From positions 1 through 12,402 of the forward strand of contig JAVYAJ010000264.1 in NCBI GenBank assembly GCA_032229885.1: 12,402 nt of DNA, given 5' to 3'. This document shows, one piece after another, positions 6,026 through 12,402 of this stretch. Position 1 is the stretch's first letter, and every line of letters starts with the position of its first letter. The notes under the pieces were generated by a model. The model was not told the DNA's origin and made no database searches. It was given only the letters and a program-made list of their open reading frames with translations. The translations under genes and the position numbers were made by a program. Source of the stretch: Anammoximicrobium sp032229885 (GTDB lineage: Bacteria > Planctomycetota > Planctomycetia > Pirellulales > Pirellulaceae).

Positions 6026-7696
6026 GGCAAGCAATACATCTATACAATCGCCTCGCTGACGAAAAAACATGGCCAGCGCGAGATTCTGAAAGACGTCTGG
6101 CTGGCGTTCTATCCGGGTGCGAAGATCGGCGTCTTGGGACGTAACGGGGCGGGGAAGAGCACGCTGTTGCGGATCATGGCGGGGCAGGATGCGGACTTTG
6201 ACGGCGAAGCCCGTTTGACCGAAGGATTCACCCGCGGTTTTCTGCCGCAAGAACCCATGCTGGATCCGGACAAGGACGTGTGGGGAAACGTCGAGCAAGC
6301 CGTCGCTCCGCGCCGAGCGCTGCTCGAGCGCTACAATGAGATCAGCGCCAAGCTCGCCGAGCCGCTGGACGACCGGCAGATGACCAAGCTGTACGACGAG
6401 ATGTCGCGGCTTCAAGATCAGATCGACAGCACGAACACCTGGGAGCTGGATCGCGAGATCGAGATCGCCTTCGATGTGATGAACCTGCCGGCTCGCGATG
6501 CGCGCGTCGAGACGCTGTCCGGCGGCGAGCGGCGGCGCGTGGCGCTGTGCAAGCTGCTGCTCGAGCGGCCGGATCTCCTGCTGCTGGACGAGCCGACCAA
6601 CCATTTGGACGCCGAGGCCGTGGCGTGGCTCGAGCGCCACCTGGCCGAGTATCCGGGGACCGTCGTGGCCGTGACGCACGATCGGTACTTTTTGGACAAC
6701 GTGGCCGGTTGGATTCTCGAGCTGGACCGCGGCCGCGGCATCCCGTGGGAAGGCAACTACTCGTCCTGGCTGGAACAGAAGCAGGAGCGGCTCGCCCGCG
6801 AAGAGAAGTCCAACCTGGCGCGTCAGAAGACGTTGCAGCGCGAGCTGGAATGGGTGCGGATGGCGCCCCGCGCGCGCCATGCTAAAAGCAAGGCCCGCAT
6901 CAAGGCGTACGAGCAGATGGCGGCCCAGGCGTTCGAAGAACGGCTGGACGAGTTCGAGATCCAGATCCCGCCGGGCAAACATCTGGGCAACCTGGTGATC
7001 GAGGCCCAAGGTCTGACGAAAGGCTTCGGCGACCGCGTGCTGATCGACGACCTCAGCTTCAGCCTGCCCGCGGGCGGCATCGTGGGCGTGATCGGCCCCA
7101 ACGGCGCGGGCAAGACGACCTTGTTCCGCATGTTCGTGGGCGAAGAGCAACCCGACGCGGGCGAACTGCGCGTCGGCCCGACGGTCGAGCTGGGCTACGT
7201 CGACCAGAATCGCGACGCGTTGGACCCCGAACACACGGTGTTCGAGGAGATCTCGGGCGGTCTGGAAACGCTGGACATGGGCGGACGCAAGATCCACGCT
7301 CGGGCCTACGTCTCGCGGTTCAATTTCCGCGGTCCCGATCATGAGAAGAAGGTCGGCGCGTTGTCCGGCGGCGAGCGCAACCGCGTCCATCTGGCCAAGC
7401 TGTTGCGGCGCGGGTCGAACGTCTTGCTGCTGGACGAGCCGACGAACGATCTGGATGTGGATACGTTGCGAGCGTTGGAAGAAGCCATTCTGAATTACGC
7501 GGGGTGCGTGGTCGTCATCAGCCACGATCGGTGGTTTCTGGACCGGATCGCGACGCATATCCTGGCGTTCGAAGGCGACGGCTACGTGCACTGGTGTGAA
7601 GGCAATTTCCAGACGTACGAGGATCAGCGTCGCGAGCGGCTGGGAATCGCCGCCGACGAGCCGCACCGCTTCAGGTACAAACGGCTCAAAGTCTGA
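6023..7696 (+). CDS. ettA: ABC-F translation factor EttA (energy-dependent translational throttle)
   Basis: 557 residues, almost the same length as E. coli EttA (555). This soluble ABC-F protein binds the ribosomal E site and gates the first elongation steps according to ATP/ADP. The first nucleotide-binding domain has Walker A GRNGAGKST (39-47), signature LSGGERRR (165-172) and Walker B LLLLDEPTNHLD with catalytic Glu190. The P-site interaction (PtIM) linker spans about 243-325 and is rich in Lys and Arg. The second domain has Walker A GPNGAGKTT (358-366), signature LSGGERNR (447-454) and Walker B VLLLDEPTNDLD with Glu472. The tail FRYKRLKV is typical. There are no membrane segments, so it is not a transporter. 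All catalytic motifs are intact. It is the only plus-strand gene here and appears monocistronic, converging on the fucosidase gene. Confidence 0.97.
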   Translation: MGKQYIYTIASLTKKHGQREILKDVWLAFYPGAKIGVLGRNGAGKSTLLRIMAGQDADFDGEARLTEGFTRGFLPQEPMLDPDKDVWGNVEQAVAPRRALLERYNEISAKLAEPLDDRQMTKLYDEMSRLQDQIDSTNTWELDREIEIAFDVMNLPARDARVETLSGGERRRVALCKLLLERPDLLLLDEPTNHLDAEAVAWLERHLAEYPGTVVAVTHDRYFLDNVAGWILELDRGRGIPWEGNYSSWLEQKQERLAREEKSNLARQKTLQRELEWVRMAPRARHAKSKARIKAYEQMAAQAFEERLDEFEIQIPPGKHLGNLVIEAQGLTKGFGDRVLIDDLSFSLPAGGIVGVIGPNGAGKTTLFRMFVGEEQPDAGELRVGPTVELGYVDQNRDALDPEHTVFEEISGGLETLDMGGRKIHARAYVSRFNFRGPDHEKKVGALSGGERNRVHLAKLLRRGSNVLLLDEPTNDLDVDTLRALEEAILNYAGCVVVISHDRWFLDRIATHILAFEGDGYVHWCEGNFQTYEDQRRERLGIAADEPHRFRYKRLKV

Positions 7697-7716
7697 AACG
7701 CTGGTTTGGCGTTTCA
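7694..7716. terminator. Hairpin overlapping the ettA stop codon, possible terminator
   Basis: TGAAACGC (7694-7701, containing the TGA stop) pairs perfectly with GCGTTTCA (7709-7716) around a 7-base loop. No T-run follows, so intrinsic termination is uncertain. The position suggests 3'-end formation. Confidence 0.4.
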
Positions 7717-7748
7717 CGCCGCGCGGGACGAAACAATCGCAGGGCGGA

Positions 7749-7776
7749 CTCGAACGCGGCATGGCGTGCGTTCGGG
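7749..7776. terminator. Second hairpin between convergent genes
   Basis: CGAACGC (7751-7757) pairs with GCGTTCG (7768-7774) around a 10-base loop. A C-G pair and a T-G wobble extend the stem outward. It lies between the converging ettA and fucosidase genes and could serve both strands. It has no T-run. Apart from these two stems, the 142-base gap shows nothing else. Confidence 0.35.
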
Positions 7777-7838
7777 GCGGTGCGGCCGCCGCTCGGCGAC
7801 GAGACAAATCTGTATGGCGGGTATGTATGACGGCAAGC

Positions 7839-9326
7839 TCATGGGCTCGGGGAATTGTACACCTCGATCGTCGACAACGTCGGGCAAGCCGCGCAGCGGG
7901 TCAGTTTGACGCGCACGCGGTCTGCTCGGACCCGTTCGGTGCGCAGAATCCGCCGTGGGCCGATTGTGTGGCCGCTGGCCAAGGGCGTCCACTGGCCGTC
8001 CACGCGAGCCTCGATCTCGAAGGCTTCGACCCGTTGACCCAAGGGAATGTATTCCTCGATTCGGACTCGATCGAACTCGACGCGTTCGCCCAGATCCACC
8101 TCGAGCGTCGCCTCGCGGACGTCATCGTCGGCCGCCCAATACGTATCGCGATCGCCATCGGTCAGCAGGTCCGCGGCGAAGCGGTCACTGCGGCCGCGGA
8201 CGTTGCTGGCGGTCGCCGCTCGGCCACGGGCCAGGTCGGTGCGGAACGTATCTCGTAGGACACGGCCGAACTCGACCAGGCGGGCGACATCGATCTCGTG
8301 GAACAGGCCGCGGCGATCCGGCGGGACGTTCAGCAGCAGATTGCAGCCGCGACCGACGCTGGCGTAATAGATGTCCAGCAACTGGTCGAGCGTCTTGACC
8401 TTGTCGTTTTGCGACTCGTGCCAGAACCAGCCGGGGCGGATCGACACGTCGCACTCGGCTGGCGTCCAGTCTGTGCCGCCTGGGTCGCCATGCCACAGAG
8501 ACTGTTTGACCGAGACGCCGGGCCAGCGGCCTTCGCGGTTGAACGTCGCCCAGTTCGGGTCGTAGCCCAACCCGCTTTCGTTGCCGACCCAGCGGATGTC
8601 CGGGCCGCCGTCGCTGAAACGGATACAGTTCGGCTGCAACTCGCGGACCAACGCCCAGGCCCGCGGCCATTCGTAGTACGTGCGGTTGTCGATCGTCCGC
8701 CGCTCGTTGGCGCCGCCGTAATAGCCGGTTCCGCCGTTGGCGCCGTCGTACCACGTCTCGAAGATCTCGCCATAGTCGGTCATCAGTTCCCGAAGCTGAT
8801 CGCGATAATAAGCGACGTAGGCCGGGCGGCCGTACGCGGCGTGGTTCCGATCCCAGGGCGACAGATAGACGCCGAACCGCAGCCCGTGCCGCCGACAGGC
8901 ATCGGCGCACGCCCGCACAACGTCGCCGTGCCCGCCCTGCCATGGCGAGTTCTTCACCGAATGCTCGGTGTATCGGCTCGGCCACAGGCAGAACCCGTCG
9001 TGGTGCTTGGCCGTCAAGATCAGGCCCTGCATGCCAGAGGCCTTCGCCACCCGCGCCCACTGGTCGGGATCCAGTCGACTCGGATCAAACAACGCGGGCG
9101 ACTCGTCGCCGTTGCCCCACTCGCGATCGGTGAACGTGTTCAGCGTAAAGTGGACAAATCCGTAGTACTCGAGCTTGTGCCATGCCAGATGGGCGGGCGT
9201 GGGCGTGGCGCCGAACGGCGACGGAGGCAGAGGCGACGCAGACGAAAGAACGGTCGGTTGATCGGCCAACGCGGCGAGTGACCAGGCACACAACAGCAGC
9301 ACCGTCGCACAATGGATTCTCGTCAT
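7839..9326 (-). CDS. Secreted GH29 alpha-L-fucosidase with C-terminal F5/8 type C-like domain
   Basis: 495 residues. It releases alpha-linked L-fucose from glycans outside the cytoplasm. A signal peptide covers about residues 1-21, ending ALA-DQP. The GH29 (beta/alpha)8 domain spans about 40-360. It contains KHHDGFCLWPS (107-117), YLSPWDRN (154-161) and FETWYDGANGG (189-199), with Asp194 as the expected nucleophile. VGNESG with Glu250 is the candidate acid/base, and PAECDVSIRPGWFWHE follows at 289-304. SPWDRN and the GNE motif point to subfamily B, whose known members prefer alpha-1,3/1,4-fucose next to branched galactose. Residues about 368-490 resemble an F5/8 type C (CBM32-like) binding domain. 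The start at 9326 was chosen because the signal peptide begins there, with AAAAGG about 8 bases upstream. It lies 317 bases downstream of the GH42-like gene on the same strand. Confidence 0.92.
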   Translation of the reverse strand: MTRIHCATVLLLCAWSLAALADQPTVLSSASPLPPSPFGATPTPAHLAWHKLEYYGFVHFTLNTFTDREWGNGDESPALFDPSRLDPDQWARVAKASGMQGLILTAKHHDGFCLWPSRYTEHSVKNSPWQGGHGDVVRACADACRRHGLRFGVYLSPWDRNHAAYGRPAYVAYYRDQLRELMTDYGEIFETWYDGANGGTGYYGGANERRTIDNRTYYEWPRAWALVRELQPNCIRFSDGGPDIRWVGNESGLGYDPNWATFNREGRWPGVSVKQSLWHGDPGGTDWTPAECDVSIRPGWFWHESQNDKVKTLDQLLDIYYASVGRGCNLLLNVPPDRRGLFHEIDVARLVEFGRVLRDTFRTDLARGRAATASNVRGRSDRFAADLLTDGDRDTYWAADDDVREATLEVDLGERVEFDRVRIEEYIPLGQRVEAFEIEARVDGQWTPLASGHTIGPRRILRTERVRADRVRVKLTRCAACPTLSTIEVYNSPSP

Positions 9327-9643
9327 GGATGGGGCCTTTTGGGTAAAGGAGGATTTCTCGCTGGGCCAACGACGCTTGACCGCGCGGGGCTGTGGCCGCT
9401 GCGGTGTCCAATTGTAATGTTGGCTTAGCCGTACTCGCCCAGAGTGTGGGATCGCCGCGGTCTGGCAGCCGTAGCCGCCCCGAAAGGTTTCGTCTTGACG
9501 CGGCGTCAGACGGTGGGCGCCCCCGCGTCTGCGCATCGCCCGCCGAGCGTCGCGCCTCGCAGTCTCAGGCCGCGTGGGCGCCCGCGGATCGCCCACCTAC
9601 CGCGCGACGGCCAGTCTTGTGTAACGAACCTACAATCGTCCGG
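9327..9643. other. Gap between the fucosidase and GH42-like genes
   Basis: 317 bases with no gene. Two imperfect or short stems are visible: 9491-9494 plus 9496-9500 paired with 9504-9512 (one bulged T), and GTGGGCG (9574-9580) with CGCCCAC (9590-9596). GTGGGCGCCC is repeated at 9513-9522 and 9574-9583. On the minus strand TACAAT (9416-9411) matches five of six -10 bases, about 85 bases before the fucosidase start, but without a -35 box. The fucosidase may therefore have its own promoter. Confidence 0.45.
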
Positions 9644-12256
9644 CTACTCGAACAACAGGATATCGGTCAGTTTCAGCGGCAGCTCGCAACGGATCGTCTG
9701 CCGTGGGCCTGCCGACGCCGGCCGGGTGGCTGCGGCCGCGTCAGACGGTTCGTCCACCGTGAATCGCAACGGACCGCATTCCAATGATCGGACTTGTTTC
9801 ACGGACCGTGGCACAGACAGGCGGATCGTCAACGCTGAAATCGGCTCGTACGTGAAATTGGCCAAGACGAGCGCCGTTCCGAGTGGGGCATCGTACAGGC
9901 CGGCCTCGACGACGCCGTGCGAGAGTTCGACCAAACGTGTTGCGCCTTGCTGTACGGCCGTTCGATTGATCAGGCGCCGCAGGTCGGCTGGCCATTTCTC
10001 GCGCAGCGCATCGGGCACAAATCGAGCCTCTTTGATGTACGCGATGCCGGGGCAGGCGGCCGCGTAGGTCGCCCGTCCGCGGCCACCGTCGTGCTGCACG
10101 ACGGCCGCCGATGCGTCGCTGAACGCGCCGATCACAGTCCCCGCGGCGGGCGTAACGGCCGCTTTGAGTCCGACGACTCCCAGCGTTGTCGCGGCGTCCG
10201 AAGCGAGCGAGATTCGATCGACGTAGGCCACGCCGTTCATCGCCCCGCGGATGTGGTACCGCCCCGGCTGTACGGTGGTCGCCACGTCGGGCGCGATTCC
10301 GAATACCGCGGCCAGTGTGTCGGTCGGCTCGTTGAACTCGTTCCGACTGCCGGCCGCGGCCGATCCGAACAGATGCCCGCCGCGCTCGACCCAGCGGGCA
10401 ATCTCGTCCGCCGCCGATTGCTTGATGCACGGATCGGCCGTGTACAGGACGTCATAGTCCGCCAGCCGTCCAGCATCCACGTCTTCCTCGCTCAGCAGGT
10501 CCACCAGGTACTGGTCGTGGACCAGGGCCAGGTACAGCCCGCGTCGTTCGAGCATGTGGACATAGCCCCACGGCTGCCACAGATCGGACGCAATGCTGTA
10601 CAGCAGGGCGACGCGCGTGCGGCGCGGCTGTCCATCGGCCAAGATGTGCTCGGCCGCGGCCAGTTGACGCGTCACGTGGGCCACCCCGTCGTAGGCCCCA
10701 CGCAGGTCGGACCAGTAGTTCTCCGTGCTCGTCGCCGTCGGGCCGTAGGTCCAGTAGAAAAAGTGCTTGGCGCCTTGGCACAGCGCCGAGGCCGTTTTCA
10801 ACCGCAGGTTCGTCTCGTCGCTGGGCGTGATCCAGGCGATGATCGGCAGTTCGCCGCGGCTCGCGCTGCGGAAGATGGCTGCCTGAAAGCCCATCAATTG
10901 AAAGCCTTCCCAAGTCGTGCTCGGCCCGTACATATACTGCAAGCCCATCCAGTCTTCGATGCCGATCAGATCCACCGCGCGGCTCCGCGCCAGGTCGAAC
11001 CAATCGCAGGCCAGCGGATGGCCTCCCCACGTCGGGTTGGGCGTCATTCCCATCCCGAGCCCGCTGCCGGAGAAGTACGGGTGATCGGCGACCAGCGTCG
11101 ACGTAGGCGGTTTGGCAAAAGGGCCATCGTCCGCCGCGGTCCGCGTCAGGCCGTCGAAGTGGCGGTGGAACGACTCGGTGTGCCAGGCGATCCGTTGGGT
11201 CGCGGCCCGCTGGCGAAAACGGGATGTGTAGTAGAATACGCGCCTGGCCGCCGCCGCATTGCCCTGCTCGGCCTGTTTCAGATCCGCGGGCGTCTCGATC
11301 GGTTCGACATCCTCCAATCGCGACACGCCCAGCTCGCTCGCCGAAATCCGTTGCTCGGCCAGCCACTGGTGGAAGTGGTTGCGTGCGGCCTGATCGGCGC
11401 CGATCGGCGGACGCGCGACCACTTCGTCGGAAAAGTTGAACGGCGCGCCGGCGTCCGGCGGCTCGCGCAGCCGCGCGGCGTGGGCCTGCATCAGTTCGTC
11501 GATCTTGGCCCGCGTGGCGGCCGGGCCGAACGCCACATCGTGCGTGTGCCCCGGCGCACGGAACGCGGCCAACTGGCGGACCTCGGGCGTCTGGTTGCCC
11601 ACCACGTTGAAGCCGAGCAGCCGCAGGACTTCGGCTTCGCGCAGGTTCAGCTCGGCGCGCTGCGGACTCCAAAAGCTGGTCTGGATCAGCAGCCGTTGCG
11701 GCGACGCTCGGACGCCGCCGGTCGCCTCGCGGGCCCAGCCCAGCCGCCGCTGGGTCATCTCGGCCGCGCTCTCCAAATCGTCCACATCGGCCCGCAGCGT
11801 GGGCGAAATGAGAAAGCTGGTCAGCGTTCCGGAAAACGATTCCTGCCAGCGCTTCACGAGGTGTGCTTCGTCGGGCGCCGTGGCCAGTTCGATCACGACT
11901 TCGATCCGCTCCGCCGGCGGCTGGCACACGAAATTGGCCGTCACGTTGGGCAGTTCTGCCACACCGCCCGAGCGATGCAAACGACCGTGCAGGCGGCCGC
12001 CCGCGTGTGCCCGCAGATCGAACCACGGCGAAGCTTGGCCTGGCGTCAACCGTCGCGACGGGTCGCGGTCGGCGCCATCGGGAATCACCGCCGCCGGCAG
12101 GTACCACGGTTCCCGATGGATGAAACCGCCCAGGCGAACAAAATACGCTGTCTGCGGCTCGGCGGGTGAGCGCAGGGCAAACCGGACGAATACGCCGTCC
12201 TCCGCCGCGGTCAGCGCGGCGAGGCTCAGCGCTAAATAGACTGCGATGCACCCCAT
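9644..12256 (-). CDS. Secreted GH42-like protein with beta-galactosidase trimerisation-like domain
   Basis: 870 residues. A signal peptide spans about 1-18 (MGCIAVYLALSLAALTAA). Residues about 20-160 look like an all-beta N-terminal domain. Residues about 185-545 look like a TIM-barrel region, with FWSPQR, GIEDWMGLQYMYGPSTTWEG (432-451) and PIIAWITPSDETN (471-483). Residues about 546-745 (RVALLYS, YDVLYTADPCIKQSAADEIARW, then VERGGHLFGSAAA) resemble the class I glutamine-amidotransferase-like trimerisation domain of GH42 beta-galactosidases. The C-terminus, about 780-870, is beta-rich. I do not find the paired GH42 catalytic glutamates (NE and a later E) in normal context. Glu434 and Glu481 are only candidates, so activity is unassigned. 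The start at 12256 is set by the ribosome binding site; the ATGs at 12262 and 12298 are less suitable. It is likely part of glycan breakdown together with the downstream fucosidase. Confidence 0.75.
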   Translation of the reverse strand: MGCIAVYLALSLAALTAAEDGVFVRFALRSPAEPQTAYFVRLGGFIHREPWYLPAAVIPDGADRDPSRRLTPGQASPWFDLRAHAGGRLHGRLHRSGGVAELPNVTANFVCQPPAERIEVVIELATAPDEAHLVKRWQESFSGTLTSFLISPTLRADVDDLESAAEMTQRRLGWAREATGGVRASPQRLLIQTSFWSPQRAELNLREAEVLRLLGFNVVGNQTPEVRQLAAFRAPGHTHDVAFGPAATRAKIDELMQAHAARLREPPDAGAPFNFSDEVVARPPIGADQAARNHFHQWLAEQRISASELGVSRLEDVEPIETPADLKQAEQGNAAAARRVFYYTSRFRQRAATQRIAWHTESFHRHFDGLTRTAADDGPFAKPPTSTLVADHPYFSGSGLGMGMTPNPTWGGHPLACDWFDLARSRAVDLIGIEDWMGLQYMYGPSTTWEGFQLMGFQAAIFRSASRGELPIIAWITPSDETNLRLKTASALCQGAKHFFYWTYGPTATSTENYWSDLRGAYDGVAHVTRQLAAAEHILADGQPRRTRVALLYSIASDLWQPWGYVHMLERRGLYLALVHDQYLVDLLSEEDVDAGRLADYDVLYTADPCIKQSAADEIARWVERGGHLFGSAAAGSRNEFNEPTDTLAAVFGIAPDVATTVQPGRYHIRGAMNGVAYVDRISLASDAATTLGVVGLKAAVTPAAGTVIGAFSDASAAVVQHDGGRGRATYAAACPGIAYIKEARFVPDALREKWPADLRRLINRTAVQQGATRLVELSHGVVEAGLYDAPLGTALVLANFTYEPISALTIRLSVPRSVKQVRSLECGPLRFTVDEPSDAAAATRPASAGPRQTIRCELPLKLTDILLFE

Positions 12257-12263
12257 GACCATT

Positions 12264-12270
12264 CCTCCTT
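12264..12270 (-). promoter_or_regulatory. Ribosome binding site deciding the GH42-like start
   Basis: On the minus strand AAGGAGG lies 7 bases before the ATG at 12256 and only 1 base before the in-frame ATG at 12262. The spacing favours 12256, which also gives a compact signal peptide. Confidence 0.8.
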
Positions 12271-12276
12271 CTGACT

Positions 12277-12402
12277 TAACGCGGGCTGTCGCCCGCAACC
12301 CAAGAGTCTGTTTGGCCGAAGGCCTCCGCTCACCGTAGCCTGGGGCAACGCCCCAGGACTGGCGCCGCGCGCGTATCTTTTTGGCCGAAGGCCATATTCA
12401 TC
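12277..12402. repeat. Hairpin-rich repeat element, second copy, cut by the window edge
   Basis: These 126 bases align with 12-138 in the same orientation, with about ten substitutions and one single-base gap by hand alignment. Stems present are GCGGGC/GCCCGC (12281-12296), GGCC-GAA-GGCC, CCTGGGGC-AAC-GCCCCAGG and the second GGCC-GAA-GGCC. The copy ends six bases from the ribosome binding site of the GH42-like gene, so it forms the gene's 5' leader or promoter region. The remainder of the element, and any flanking duplication, lies beyond the window. Confidence 0.85.

Noticed and set aside
5735..7807. 690-aa minus-strand ORF
   Set aside because: Antisense shadow of ettA caused by high GC at third positions; rich in His, Arg and Gln, with no motifs.
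9917..12169. 750-aa plus-strand ORF
   Set aside because: Antisense to the GH42-like gene, which has a strong ribosome binding site and signal peptide.
10452..12251. 599-aa minus-strand ORF overlapping the GH42-like gene in another frame
   Set aside because: Arg/Ala/Gly-rich shadow of the same coding strand; the real frame has a signal peptide and recognisable domains.

Overview
The window looks like a chromosomal segment of a planctomycete, probably of the Pirellulales type. This rests on high GC with GC-rich third codon positions, a small lipoprotein of a kind I associate with that phylum, several secreted glycan-active proteins, an ATP-grasp ligase resembling those linked to tetrahydromethanopterin/methanofuran-type C1 cofactors, and a GC-rich, hairpin-packed dispersed repeat. 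The assignment is by recognition, not by a search.

Layout, left to right. Positions 1-389 hold a dense cluster of perfect hairpins (14-376) between two copies of a 13-bp direct repeat, which looks like an inserted non-coding element. After about 300 gene-free bases comes a secreted BNR/Asp-box sialidase-like protein (687-2024, minus). A palindromic repeat lies at 2182-2212. Next are a doubtful 83-aa cysteine-containing ORF (2316-2567) and an 89-aa lipoprotein (2582-2851), both minus. A 516-base gap with two short tandem repeats follows. Then come a type I mannose-6-phosphate isomerase (3368-4372, minus) and an ATP-grasp ligase resembling MfnD (4675-5709, minus). The latter is divergent from the ABC-F translation factor EttA (6023-7696, plus), the only plus-strand gene. 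Convergent with ettA is a secreted GH29 alpha-L-fucosidase with a C-terminal F5/8 type C-like domain (7839-9326, minus). Upstream of it on the same strand is a large secreted protein with a beta-galactosidase trimerisation-like (GH42-like) domain (9644-12256, minus). A second copy of the hairpin repeat starts at 12277 and runs off the right edge.

The window mixes housekeeping genes (ettA, manA, the ATP-grasp ligase) with exported glycan-degrading functions (sialidase-like, fucosidase, GH42-like). The last two could act on the same fucosylated polysaccharide, but the 317-base gap between them leaves operon structure uncertain. I see no rRNA, tRNA, CRISPR array, transposase or phage gene.

The most interesting structure is the repeat family. 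In the 127 bases that can be compared, the two copies differ at about ten positions plus one indel, and all the differences fall outside the hairpin stems. One copy sits only six bases from the ribosome binding site of the GH42-like gene, so it must lie in, or form, that gene's leader.
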